A DNA stretch of 24,323 nucleotides from an uncultured Clostridium sp. (lineage in GTDB: Bacteria; Bacillota; Clostridia; UBA1212; UBA1255). The stretch spans positions 1 through 24,323 of the forward strand of contig USLW01000001.1 in the NCBI GenBank assembly GCA_900555605.1. The letters run 5' to 3'. Under the pieces are notes generated by a model. It saw only the letters and a program-made list of their open reading frames with translations, did not search any database and had not been told where the DNA came from. A program made the translations under genes and the position numbers. This document shows positions 15,223 to 23,056 of this stretch, in pieces; the stretch's first letter is position 1, and the number at the start of each line of letters is the position of its first letter.

Positions 15223-17799
15223 TTATTCACCCAACAATAGCGATTTCAACTCGCCAAGCCCTTTCAAATCATATTCATTACCGTCAAGCTCGTCGACCAT
15301 TTGAGCAAGCTCTTTTTCTGTTTCTTTGATTTGTTTTTCAACTTCTAAAAAGGTGGTAGCATATTTGCTTTGAAGCGCTTGAATTCTGTGAACCAACCTA
15401 TCTATTACTGTATCGGGCAGCTTGTGAATATGCGCTGTCAACGGGCTGATCCACTTTTTTTCAAGCAGTTCAAGAGCCTGCTCGTCCGTTAAGCGCTCAA
15501 TGGTTTTCTTTGTCTTAGTCTGCAATTCTGCACTTTTGGTCTTGATCTGACTCTTAATATCCTTTTCAGATTTGATGAGAGAGTCAACCTTTTCTAAAAT
15601 ATGCTGCAAAGAAACACTTTCTGGCGAGTTGTCCTTTTTGAGTTCCTTCATCATCTTGGGGATCTCTCTTGGAACAAAAGCATCGCCTTCGTCGGTAAGA
15701 ACATCTTTGCAGATCTCTTTTTCGTCCTCTGTCATTGCGTCAAGGATAGACTCATACTCGGACGGAAGTTCATTTAAGCTGCTTTCCAACTGTTTGAGTT
15801 CGTCGTATTCGGATTTGAGTATGGTAGCCTGCACCAACTCAAATGGAATAATATGGCCGGTCCAGCCTTCCTGTACTTCCTGTTCTTTTCCGTCTTTCTT
15901 TTTCACGACAAGGTTCGGATCAACCTTTTTCGCTGCGGCAAAGCCCTCGGTTTGGAGAACTTCAAGGTCAATCGCAATGCTCGTCCATTCATCATCAAGG
16001 AGTTGGAAGGCGGCATACTTGTCGATGAGAGGGATGTTTTTCAAACGCGCAAAGATATCTGAGCTGAGCATAGATTCCGCTTTGGAGATCTCAACGCGCT
16101 GCATTTTTTCGATCAATTCGGATTTCAGGAAAGCGGGAAATGACGCAAATGCGGCATGAAACACAGCTTCAAAGCCGACAACATCGGGATGTCCCTTGAC
16201 GGCTTCCTTAATATCTTTCACAGCAACATTCACATAGGGAATCCCGCTTTCTGTGAAAAGGGCTTTTTTGAGCTCGGGAAACGCTGCCCAAAACTCCCCC
16301 AATTCGTCAATTTCAGCGGTCGGAATCCCGCCGAACATAGAAGCGTACATATCCCAATGCGCTGCGGCTTCGGAGGAATCCACATACCGTGGAATGTTGA
16401 GGTTGTATTCGTTTCTTCGGATTTCGTCGCGACTGATCACCCTTGAGAATTTAGGGATACTTTCTCTCTTGATAAATGTATCAGCTATCCGCTTTATGTC
16501 GGACGCTCTCAGTTTATTGTTTTTTCCTTCTTTGATAAAGCCCTTTGAAGCGTCGATAATCAGAATATCGGTATTTTCTCGCTTTTGGCGGAGTACCATA
16601 ATGATGGTCGGGATGCCTGTGCCAAAGAAGATATTAGCGGGAAGCCCGATAATGGTGTCTATGTGATTATTTTCAATCAGGTTCTTTCTGATTTCGCCTT
16701 CCTCACTGCCGCGGAACAGAACACCGTGGGGGAGAACAATCGTCATAATACCATCTGGATTCATGTGGAACAAATCGTGAAGCAGGAACGCATAATCAGC
16801 CCTGCCTTTCGGTGCGAAACCGAAACGGGCATAGCGGGGGTCCGTTTCCTTATTCGTAGGATCCCACGGCTGTGAATAAGGCGGATTTGAAACGACTGCA
16901 TCAACATACAACGGATTATAAGTGTTAACCGGATCGTTTTCGTCAAAGTACGGCCAATCCTCCTCAAGGGTATCGCCGTTACGCGTGACGATATTATCCG
17001 GCTTTATTCCACGCATAACCAAGTTCATACGAGTCAGATTATAGGTATTCTCTTTTAATTCCTGTGCGAAATATTTGATGTTATCCTTATCGGACATATA
17101 CTTTGCAACGCTTTGACCAATGTTAATAAGCAGCGAACCGGAACCGCTTGTCGGATCGTATATTTTAATTTCGTTTTTGCCCCTCAGATGGCTTGCTACG
17201 ATTTCAGACATAAGCAAAGATACTTCGTGCGGCGTATAGAACTCGCCGGCTTTTTTGCCTGCGTTTGCGGCAAACATACTGATAAGGTATTCATAGATAA
17301 AACCGAGAACATCATAGTCTTGTTTTCCATCCATGGGAATATCTTTGATAAGCTGCAATAAACCGCTGATTGCCTTGGTCTGCGTGCCGGAGCTGTCACC
17401 AAGCTTAGAAAGACCGGTTTGCAGCGTATCAAAAATTTTATCAAACACTTTCTTATGCGTATTGGAGATAAGTCGGCTGAACGCAGACAGCGCATCACGG
17501 ACATTTGAAACATCAAAGTCCTTGCCCATTGTAAGCCAAGTTGAGAAAAGGTCTTGATACGAAATAAAGTAACCGATATTCTCCTGAACCCATTTTACTG
17601 TTTCGTCATCTTCTTCCGAAACAGTTTTCAGGAGTTCATCATCATAGTCATTTTCTTTGAGAAATTTAACTTCTTTATCCGAGAGGTACTTGTAGAAGAT
17701 AAAACCTAATATGTAATCCTTGTATTCATTTGCCTCAATTTTTGACCGCATCTGGTTGGCAGAGGCCCAGATTTTCTGAGCAAGCTGTTGTTTGTTCAT
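15223..17799 (-). CDS. hsdM: Type I restriction-modification DNA methyltransferase subunit, long form
   Basis: N6-adenine methyltransferase that protects host DNA and forms the core of the complex. The N-terminal HsdM helical domain (QKIWASANQMRSKIEANEYK) is followed by the SAM-binding motif I DPTSGSG (about 215-221) and the catalytic NPPY (about 305-308, VSNPPYSQPW). At 858 residues it is far longer than classical HsdM (about 520). The extra C-terminal 230-250 residues are charged and helical, including SLQHILEKVDSLIKSEKDIK and a final coiled coil that may stand in for contacts with HsdS or HsdR. I chose the ATG at 17799 because AAGGAAGG lies 9 nt upstream; a TTG at 17805 is less likely. It is the first structural gene after the regulator. 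Confidence 0.96.
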   Translation of the reverse strand: MNKQQLAQKIWASANQMRSKIEANEYKDYILGFIFYKYLSDKEVKFLKENDYDDELLKTVSEEDDETVKWVQENIGYFISYQDLFSTWLTMGKDFDVSNVRDALSAFSRLISNTHKKVFDKIFDTLQTGLSKLGDSSGTQTKAISGLLQLIKDIPMDGKQDYDVLGFIYEYLISMFAANAGKKAGEFYTPHEVSLLMSEIVASHLRGKNEIKIYDPTSGSGSLLINIGQSVAKYMSDKDNIKYFAQELKENTYNLTRMNLVMRGIKPDNIVTRNGDTLEEDWPYFDENDPVNTYNPLYVDAVVSNPPYSQPWDPTNKETDPRYARFGFAPKGRADYAFLLHDLFHMNPDGIMTIVLPHGVLFRGSEEGEIRKNLIENNHIDTIIGLPANIFFGTGIPTIIMVLRQKRENTDILIIDASKGFIKEGKNNKLRASDIKRIADTFIKRESIPKFSRVISRDEIRRNEYNLNIPRYVDSSEAAAHWDMYASMFGGIPTAEIDELGEFWAAFPELKKALFTESGIPYVNVAVKDIKEAVKGHPDVVGFEAVFHAAFASFPAFLKSELIEKMQRVEISKAESMLSSDIFARLKNIPLIDKYAAFQLLDDEWTSIAIDLEVLQTEGFAAAKKVDPNLVVKKKDGKEQEVQEGWTGHIIPFELVQATILKSEYDELKQLESSLNELPSEYESILDAMTEDEKEICKDVLTDEGDAFVPREIPKMMKELKKDNSPESVSLQHILEKVDSLIKSEKDIKSQIKTKSAELQTKTKKTIERLTDEQALELLEKKWISPLTAHIHKLPDTVIDRLVHRIQALQSKYATTFLEVEKQIKETEKELAQMVDELDGNEYDLKGLGELKSLLLGE

Positions 17800-17885
17800 T
17801 CCCAAAAACCTTCCTTCAACTTTTCTTAGGGCGCATACCGTCTCATAAGCTCATTATAAATCAATAGGTGTCCCATAAAACGGAC

Positions 17886-18095
17886 TTAGCTTTTATCAGG
17901 GATAAATTCCATAATGTCGTCTGTCGTGCAATTCAGAGCCACACATATTTTACCCAGTACTTCTGTGGTAACATCTTCATCACGACTTAGCTTGCTGATT
18001 GCATACTTCGTGAGTCCTGCTGCTTCCTGCAAATCTTTTTTCTTCATATCACGATCGAGCAGTATATGCCACAGTTTTTTATAACTTACGGCCAT
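17886..18095 (-). CDS. Xre/Cro-type helix-turn-helix regulator of the restriction operon
   Basis: A 69-residue, single-domain DNA-binding protein: MAVSYKKLWHILLDRDMKKK, then DLQEAAGLTKYAISKLSRDE as the helix-turn-helix and VLGKICVALNCTTDDIMEFI as the closing helices. This type is common upstream of clostridial restriction and defence genes and usually represses its own operon, giving time for methylation before restriction. The ATG at 18095 has GAAAGGAAGG 5 nt upstream. It lies 86 nt before hsdM in the same direction with no terminator between, so it is the first gene of the operon. Confidence 0.9.
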   Translation of the reverse strand: MAVSYKKLWHILLDRDMKKKDLQEAAGLTKYAISKLSRDEDVTTEVLGKICVALNCTTDDIMEFIPDKS

Positions 18096-18146
18096 TGTAT
18101 CCTTCCTTTCACTTGAACTGAGCGTGCATACAAATATACAGTTTCT

Positions 18147-18174
18147 ATTATAGCACAAAAAACCGAGGAATCAA
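18147..18174 (-). promoter_or_regulatory. Sigma-A promoter of the xre-hsd operon
   Basis: On the minus strand TTGATT (18174-18169) and TATAAT (18152-18147) stand 16 bp apart. Transcription would begin near 18140 and reach the xre ATG at 18095 after about 45 nt. The stretch between, with TGTATATTTGTAT, is a plausible place for the regulator to bind. No gene is seen in 18181-18325. Confidence 0.7.
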
Positions 18175-18325
18175 TATATCTCCCGAAATATCAAACTTAT
18201 TTCTATTTTTACGGACTCTTTCGCCGGATTAGCAGAAACCCAATTTTGATCAGCAAGAAAAGAAAGGATAAGAGCGTCCGCAACCGAAAGGTTCAAAACA
18301 GCCAAAGCAAATATAACGGAGTTGC

Positions 18326-18565
18326 TTGGGAAAAACCGCTCAGAAACAAATGAAGCCGAAAACCCTGATTTTTGATATGCGCCCTTCTATAGTAGATTTT
18401 AATTATTTTATCTGTCTACCATATAGGGAGCATATCACAAAGCAAGAAAAACTGCTGCTGACGGAAATTTATAAAAAGCTTGCGGCTGCGGAAGAACAGG
18501 TAAAAAACGGCAGGGTGATGGCGACTGAAACAGGTCTGAAAAGAGCCAAATCCCTTTTATACTGA
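18326..18565 (+). pseudogene. Antitoxin-like fragment (possible Phd/YefM relic)
   Basis: A 79-codon frame whose second half, ITKQEKLLLTEIYKKLAAAE then EQVKNGRVMATETGL, resembles the C-terminal half of Phd/YefM-type antitoxins (…KLAEAE..VKNG…). The first half does not match anything I know, apart from an MRPS that could be the start of the antitoxin motif. No good ribosome site precedes it and no toxin gene follows. It is followed at once by other gene fragments, so I treat it as a relic. Confidence in the family is low. Confidence 0.3.
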
Positions 18566-18679
18566 AATGCGCTTTGACACTATGCACGACGGTAAATGTA
18601 TCGAAATTTTGCACACCGGGTCTTATGATGATGAACCGGCATCTTTCGAGAAACTGACGCAATTTGCAAACAATATATG
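18540..18679 (+). pseudogene. GyrI-like small-molecule-binding domain fragment
   Basis: In the frame starting after the TGA at 18537, the sequence TEMRFDTMHDGKCIEILHTG and SYDDEPASFEKLTQFANNI matches the C-terminal part of GyrI-like domains (…RFE...EG.CVQ.LHIGSYDDEPA...). Only about 45 of the usual 150-200 residues are left. No start is present and the end is a fusion to the next fragment (overlap ATGA at 18677). It has no function on its own. Confidence 0.6.
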
Positions 18680-18964
18680 AAAATTGTATCCGAAAAAATT
18701 TTTACAAAAACCAAAGGCAATGCATTAACAAGTGAAGATTTTGCTGTTTTTATAAGTAAAAATGAAATTGGAGAATGCTACATTGCCGGTGCTGATGCCG
18801 TAGCCTGTATAAAGTCCACCTGCTATAATATGGAAAAGGCAGGCTATATCGTTCATGTTCTTTCTGACTGTATTACCAGTTATGATAGAAAGAGAATCGA
18901 CGGGATGCTTCAATATTATGTGAGTAAGGGTTGCCGTGTCGAAAAGCTATGTGAAGTGATGTAA
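18677..18964 (+). pseudogene. Isochorismatase-like cysteine hydrolase, C-terminal fragment
   Basis: Ninety-five residues with the second half of the isochorismatase/nicotinamidase fold: GECYIAGADAVACIKSTCYN (cis-peptide and catalytic Cys region; the Cys is either of the two here) and YIVHVLSDCITSYDRKRIDG. The N-terminal half, which supplies the catalytic Asp and Lys, is missing, so it should be inactive although the frame is open from an ATG. It overlaps the end of the GyrI-like fragment, so both were cut by the same deletion or rearrangement. Confidence 0.65.
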
Positions 18965-19040
18965 GACTGCCGTAAAAAACAAACGCCAGGTTGTTGGACA
19001 AAACTCAAAGTCCTGCTTGGTAGACTGGAGGCACTATAAT

Positions 19041-19505
19041 ATGAAATATACCTGTGTGGTTATATCAGTAGCGGACATCAACGCTGCAAGGAAGTTTTAT
19101 GAGGGCTTATTCGGATTAGAGGTATATCAGGATTACGGAAGAAACATCGCATTTACCTGCGGTTTAGCATTGCAGCAGGATTTTGATTGGCTTGTGAATT
19201 TACCAAAAGAAAAGGTTTTAAGGAAATCCAACAATGCGGAAATTGTCTTTGAGGAACAGGATTTTGACGGCTTTCTGAACAAACTAAAAAAGTATCCGGA
19301 CATTGAGTATTTGGGAGATGTAATTGAGCATAGTTGGGGACAACGGGTTATTCGGTTTTATGATTTGGACGGACATATCATAGAGGTTGGCGAGAATATG
19401 AAAATGGTTATACAGCGTTTTCTAAACACCGGAATGACAACGCAAGAAGTGTCCGCGAGAATGGACGTTTCCGTTGAGGACTTAGAAAAATTGCTAAAGG
19501 TATAA
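19041..19505 (+). CDS. VOC-superfamily protein (glyoxalase/bleomycin-resistance fold)
   Basis: A 154-residue protein with one VOC domain: MKYTCVVISVADINAARKFY EGLFGLEVYQDYG at the start and VIRFYDLDGHIIEVGENM at the end of the domain (paired beta-alpha-beta-beta-beta units). A tail of about 30 residues (RFLNTGMTTQEVSARMDVSV) looks like a small helix-turn-helix. Such proteins bind or modify small molecules, sometimes antibiotics; the substrate is not evident. GGAGG precedes the ATG by 9 nt. It is the first gene of a short operon with the chloramphenicol acetyltransferase, whose ribosome site begins 6 nt after this stop. The region is AT-rich compared with the core genes, suggesting transfer. 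Confidence 0.82.
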   Translation: MKYTCVVISVADINAARKFYEGLFGLEVYQDYGRNIAFTCGLALQQDFDWLVNLPKEKVLRKSNNAEIVFEEQDFDGFLNKLKKYPDIEYLGDVIEHSWGQRVIRFYDLDGHIIEVGENMKMVIQRFLNTGMTTQEVSARMDVSVEDLEKLLKV

Positions 19506-19528
19506 GTGATAAGGAGGATTGGGGTGTC

Positions 19529-20167
19529 GTGAATTATATTAAAGTTAATTTAGATGAATGGAGCAGAGGAAGCCTCTTTCAGTTTTATATCGAAAAAATG
19601 CGAATTGTAATGAGTTTGACTGTGGATATTGATGTGGCTCCGTTACTCACCTATACGAGAAAAAACAATTTAAAATTCTATCCAGCTATGATATGGGTTG
19701 TTTCAAAGGTAATCAATTCCCATAATGAGTTCAAATACAGTTGGAGCAATGGCGGTGATTTAATCCGATGGGATTATATTTCTCCGTCCTATACCGTATT
19801 CAATCAAGGAGATGAAAGCTTCTCTAAATTTGTAACAGAATATACCGACAACCTGCTTGAATTTTGTAAAAGAACAGTGGACGACCAAAGAAAATATCAA
19901 ACCGAGCGTGCAATCATAAAGGATCAGCCCCAGAATTTCTTCGACGTTTCTTGCTTGCCCTGGGTAAGATATAAGCATTTTGATGTTCATGTGTTCGACG
20001 AGGGCAAGTTTTTAGCCCCTGTTGTAACATGGGGAAAGTATGAAACAGAAAGCAACAAGGCACTTATGCCGCTTACAATGAATATCCACCATGCTGTGGC
20101 AGATGGATTTCATGTGTCGAGGTTTTTCAATGAAGTGCAGGAATTGATAAATTCATTGACGCAGTAA
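19529..20167 (+). CDS. cat: Chloramphenicol acetyltransferase (CAT, type A family)
   Basis: It transfers acetyl from acetyl-CoA to chloramphenicol, or to a related acceptor; cytosolic trimer in the known family. The 212-residue product has the hallmark MNIHHAVADGFHVSRFF with catalytic His188 and structural Asp192. Other CAT-like blocks are FYPAMIWVVSKVINSHNEFK, SPSYTVFNQGDESFS and FFDVSCLPWVRYKHFDVHVF. Length and motif order match the type A enzymes. It starts with GTG at 19529 after AAGGAGG (11 nt). It is diverged from the classic CAT proteins in the N-terminus, so resistance is likely but not certain. It is co-transcribed with the VOC gene. Confidence 0.9.
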   Translation: MNYIKVNLDEWSRGSLFQFYIEKMRIVMSLTVDIDVAPLLTYTRKNNLKFYPAMIWVVSKVINSHNEFKYSWSNGGDLIRWDYISPSYTVFNQGDESFSKFVTEYTDNLLEFCKRTVDDQRKYQTERAIIKDQPQNFFDVSCLPWVRYKHFDVHVFDEGKFLAPVVTWGKYETESNKALMPLTMNIHHAVADGFHVSRFFNEVQELINSLTQ

Positions 20168-20203
20168 TATTGAGAATGATTGATAGCCTGTTTTGGAGGC
20201 GCC

Positions 20204-20431
20204 ATGAAAGGCTTTGAAAGACAAAATAAATTACTATCTCTTTGCGGATTGAATTGTGGGCTTTGCCCCTTGTTCTTGAATAAAAACTGTCCTGGCTGCC
20301 GTCACAAAATATCTGGAAGGAAGCTGTTCAACGGAAAGTATTGCCCAAAGTTTGGGGACAAATGGAACGCGGATTGTCGAATGGACAACATGATATTAAT
20401 CCTAGGAGCTGAAGGACTAAAAACAACCTAA
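20204..20431 (+). pseudogene. DUF3795 cysteine-rich protein, truncated
   Basis: The N-terminus LLSLCGLNCGLCPLFLNKNC PGCR is the DUF3795 cysteine cluster, probably metal-binding. The remaining 45 residues (KYCPKFGDKWNADCRMDNM…) keep two more cysteines, then fade into a non-family end with a stop 12 nt before the transposase relic. Normal members are around 100-140 residues; here 75. The ATG at 20204 follows GGAGG by only 4 nt. It sits 36 nt after cat, so it was the third gene of that operon, and the IS insertion or later deletion probably removed its end. Confidence 0.6.
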
Positions 20432-20442
20432 AAACTCAGCAC

Positions 20443-21298
20443 AATTCTGCAGAAACAAAACGCAATGCTGTCGGTAATTACCTTGCCGGCAAAGGGACAT
20501 TAAGGGAAATCCAGAAAAAGTATGGAACTGGAGGTTGCGTTCTTAAAAAAATGCGGCGAAATCGAAAGGGGGCGGTTCTAAGCCAGATACAAAATGAAAC
20601 GGTTTATCTGGCGATACAGGAAATATCTGACGAGCAGAAATGTTCCATATCAGAACTTTGCAGGTTTGCAGGAATTCCACGTTCTGCATATATAAATGGT
20701 TGAACCGAAAACCAAGTGAGAACGAGAAATTCAAGCAAAAATTATGCGGTTTTATTAAAGAGGCTTATGAGGAAAAGAGTGGGATCCTGGGTTACAGGCA
20801 GATGACGATTAAATGAAATCGTGAGAATGGCTTTCAGGTCACTGTAAAGAGGGTCTTACGCCTCATGCGGATTTTACATCTGAAGTCCGTATGCCGGCGC
20901 AGGAGAAAAAACTATGTGAAATCAACGCCGGAAGTTACTGCTGAAAATATCTTAAACCGGGAGTTTCATGCGGAGCATTTTGAAGAAAAATGGCTGACAG
21001 ATGTAACGGAAATGAAGTACGGAGTCAATGGGAAGGCATATCTAAATGCCATTCTGGATTTGGCGGATAAAAGCATTGTTTCTTTTGTCATTGGCCATTC
21101 CAATAATCATGCTCTCGTTTTTGGAACCTTTGACATTGCCCATGAAAACCATCCTGATGTAAAACCCTTATTCCACAGAAATTTCAAACATATGATGAGT
21201 TAAAAGCGGCATCAGATTACATAGATTATTACAATCATCACCGCTATCAAAAACGCCTAAACTGTATGACGCCGATAGCATATCGAAACTATTTATAG
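20443..21298 (+). pseudogene. IS3-family (IS150 group) transposase remnant
   Basis: The orfA end is readable from 20443 (NSAETKRNAVGNYLAGKGTL REIQKKYG). orfB follows in pieces: VYLAIQEISDEQKCSISELC, then YKWLNRKPSENEKFKQKL in another frame after a lost base near 20690. A TGA at about 20814 interrupts GYRQMTIK/NRENGF. Then comes the DDE domain start, EKWLTDVTEMKYGVNGKAYL and NAILDLADKSIVSFVIGHSN. After HPDVKPLFHRN the middle of the catalytic domain is deleted, and the end TYDELKAASDYIDYYNHHRY QKRLNCMTPIAYR resumes in another frame to the TAG at 21296. Two of the three catalytic acidic residues are missing. Left and right terminal repeats could not be fixed by eye. Confidence 0.85.
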
Positions 21299-21365
21299 TA
21301 AAAAAGGATTGACTGTTAGAACATAAGTATACGAATCAGTATCCGGCTGAATTGCCGGGGGAAAA

Positions 21366-21415
21366 ATAAGCAACGCCGAAAACCCTTGAAAATAAAGGTT
21401 TTCGGCGTTGCTTAT
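21366..21415 (-). terminator. Terminator of the tRNA-Arg gene
   Basis: A perfect 19-bp inverted repeat (21366-21384 with 21397-21415; 12-nt loop) begins at the last base of the encoded CCA end, and on the minus strand it is followed by TTTTTC. It ends tRNA transcription and shields the accessory DNA downstream. The stem is much longer than an ordinary terminator needs. Confidence 0.8.
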
Positions 21416-21490
21416 GGCGTCCCGGAGAGGACTTGAACCTCCGCTCTACCGCTTAGGAGGCGGTTGCGTTATCCACTACGCTACCGGGAC
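21415..21490 (-). tRNA. tRNA-Arg (anticodon CCT)
   Basis: 76 nt folding as a complete cloverleaf: acceptor GTCCCGG/CCGGGAC, D-arm GCGT/ACGC, anticodon stem ACCGC/GCGGT around loop CTCCTAA (anticodon CCT, reading AGG), T-arm GGAGG-TTCAAGT-CCTCT with one G-T pair, discriminator G, and CCA encoded in the gene. Its 3' end faces the accessory region to the left, and tRNA 3' ends are common integration targets, but I found no integrase beside it and no second copy of its end. Confidence 0.96.
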
Positions 21491-21916
21491 ATTTTCAAAA
21501 TATTTCGTTGCTTACCGTACACCTTTGCTTAAAAAAGTGAAGGAACTGAGCCCCTGTTGTTTTGGAGGCACCCGCTCCGCCCTGCTGCGCGGCAGGCGCC
21601 GATTCGCCGATTCCGAGGGCCCCATCTGATGTCTTTCTGTGAATCAGCTTCCGGCGTTCAGCCTGGGGAGCGGACCCGCAGCAGAAAAAGGCGTTCACAG
21701 AAACGAACGGGTGCATTATAGCATACAGGCCGTGGAAATTGCAAGCCGAAGCCGGGGCATTCTGCGGCATCGCGCATCTGCGGTATTCTGCGGCCTTCCT
21801 GATCCGCGGCTTTTCGTTTCCCCGTTTATTTGCTATAATGAAAGAACACGGCGGTCCCGGTGCTGCTGCGCGGTTGTTCCGGGGACGGCGGATCATTTAG
21901 GCAGCAGGGGGGCACA
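21491..21916. other. Intergenic region between tRNA-Arg and mnmA
   Basis: About 425 bases between divergent transcripts. It is GC-rich in the middle with several short imperfect inverted repeats, and contains the mnmA promoter near its right end. Overlapping open frames on both strands lack ribosome sites and family resemblance, so I call no gene. The tRNA promoter must lie in 21491-21560 on the minus strand but no clean hexamers are visible. Confidence 0.5.
21831..21839 (+). promoter_or_regulatory. Extended -10 promoter of mnmA
   Basis: TGCTATAAT is a perfect -10 hexamer (21834-21839) with TG one base before it. The -35 position (TTTTCG near 21811) is poor. Transcription would begin about 21846 and give a 100-nt leader containing the short ORF at 21917. 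Confidence 0.5.
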
Positions 21917-21952
21917 ATGCGATTGCGGTCGCATAGAATGCAGATAAAATGA
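21917..21952 (+). CDS. 11-codon leader ORF coupled to mnmA
   Basis: MRLRSHRMQIK starts behind GGGGGG and its TGA overlaps the mnmA ATG (ATGA). mnmA itself has hardly any ribosome site (GCAGATAAA), so its translation probably depends on ribosomes finishing this ORF. The peptide has three Arg codons but no obvious function. Confidence 0.4.
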   Translation: MRLRSHRMQIK

Positions 21953-22986
21953 AAATATTAGTTGCAATGAGCGGCGGAGTAGACAGCACGGTGGCCGCAA
22001 AAATTTTACTGGAACAGGGTCATGAGGTGGGCGGAGCGCATATGAAAATGCTGGGCGGCCTGTCAAAGGACTGCGGTGCGGCCCGGCGGGCGGCGCTGCA
22101 GCTGGGAATCCCGTTCTACGAATTTGATATGGAGACAGCATTTCGGGAAAATGTCATCTCCTATTTCGTGGAGGCGTACTGCAGCGGCCTTACGCCCAAT
22201 CCCTGCATCGTCTGCAATCGGACGATGAAATTCGGCGCATTTTTAGAAAAGGCGCAGGAGCTGGGATACGATCATATTGCCACCGGCCATTACGCCAAAA
22301 TCGTGTATGACGCGGCGTCCGAGCGCTGGCTGCTGCTGCGCTCCGGCAACAGGAAAAAGGATCAGTCGTATTTTTTATATCATTTGACGCAGGAACAGCT
22401 CCGGAGGTCGGTCTTCCCTTTGGAGGACGCGGAAAAAGAAACGGTCCGCAGAATCGCTTATGAATTCGGATTTGACAACGCGGGAAAAAAGGACAGCCAG
22501 GATATCTGCTTTGTCCCGGACGGGAATTACGGTGATTTTTTGGAGCGCTATCTGGGCGGTCCCCTGCCGGAGGGCGATTTTATCGATTCGGAGGGGCATG
22601 TGATAGGACGCCACGGGGGAATTGCCCGCTATACCATCGGGCAGCGCAAGGGCGTCCGGACCGCCTTCGGAAGGCCGCTGTATGTTATAAAAAAGGATCC
22701 GCAGGCCAATACTGTGACCATGGGGGAAAACGAGCGTCTGTTCACGGACCGCCTGACTGCCGGCGATGTGAATCTCATTTTACCGTCCCGTCTGGATGCG
22801 CCCCTTCGGGTTACGGCAAAGCACCGGTATAATCAGACGGATGTGCCGGCTGAGATTTCGCAGAATGAAGACGGAACGGTACAGGTCCGTTTTGAGGCGC
22901 CTCAGCGGGCGGTAACCCCCGGACAGGCAGTGGTATTTTATTGCGGGGAGACGGTGGCGGGCGGCGGCACGATTCTAAGCCCGTGA
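21949..22986 (+). CDS. mnmA: tRNA-specific 2-thiouridylase MnmA
   Basis: It adds sulfur to C2 of the wobble uridine (U34) in tRNA-Lys, -Glu and -Gln, using ATP and a persulfide donor; cytosolic. The 345-residue product has the PP-loop SGGVDS (8-13), the catalytic Cys89 in NPCIVCNRTMKF, and partner Cys187 in KDSQDICFVP. Later blocks GDFIDSEGHVIGRHGGIARY and TIGQRKG, and a C-terminal beta-barrel (HRYNQTDVPAEI, VTPGQAVVFYCGE), are all in family order. It is slightly shorter than the usual 355-370 residues. It is translated from an ATG overlapping the leader ORF. cdd follows 70 nt downstream and may be co-transcribed. Confidence 0.95.
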   Translation: MKILVAMSGGVDSTVAAKILLEQGHEVGGAHMKMLGGLSKDCGAARRAALQLGIPFYEFDMETAFRENVISYFVEAYCSGLTPNPCIVCNRTMKFGAFLEKAQELGYDHIATGHYAKIVYDAASERWLLLRSGNRKKDQSYFLYHLTQEQLRRSVFPLEDAEKETVRRIAYEFGFDNAGKKDSQDICFVPDGNYGDFLERYLGGPLPEGDFIDSEGHVIGRHGGIARYTIGQRKGVRTAFGRPLYVIKKDPQANTVTMGENERLFTDRLTAGDVNLILPSRLDAPLRVTAKHRYNQTDVPAEISQNEDGTVQVRFEAPQRAVTPGQAVVFYCGETVAGGGTILSP

Positions 22987-23056
22987 AACAGGTAAACTGC
23001 GTCGGGAACCATCACGATGAGATTTTTGGCGAAGCTGCGGAGGGAGGATAAAATGT

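Noticed and set aside
21415..21490. tRNA-Arg as a proven attachment site.
   Set aside because: No duplicate of the tRNA 3' end and no tyrosine integrase were found in the window, so only the position on the island edge is reported.
21495..21896. 133-codon minus-strand frame between tRNA-Arg and mnmA.
   Set aside because: Low-complexity Arg/Ala/Pro-rich sequence without a ribosome site, overlapping the mnmA promoter and the tRNA upstream region.
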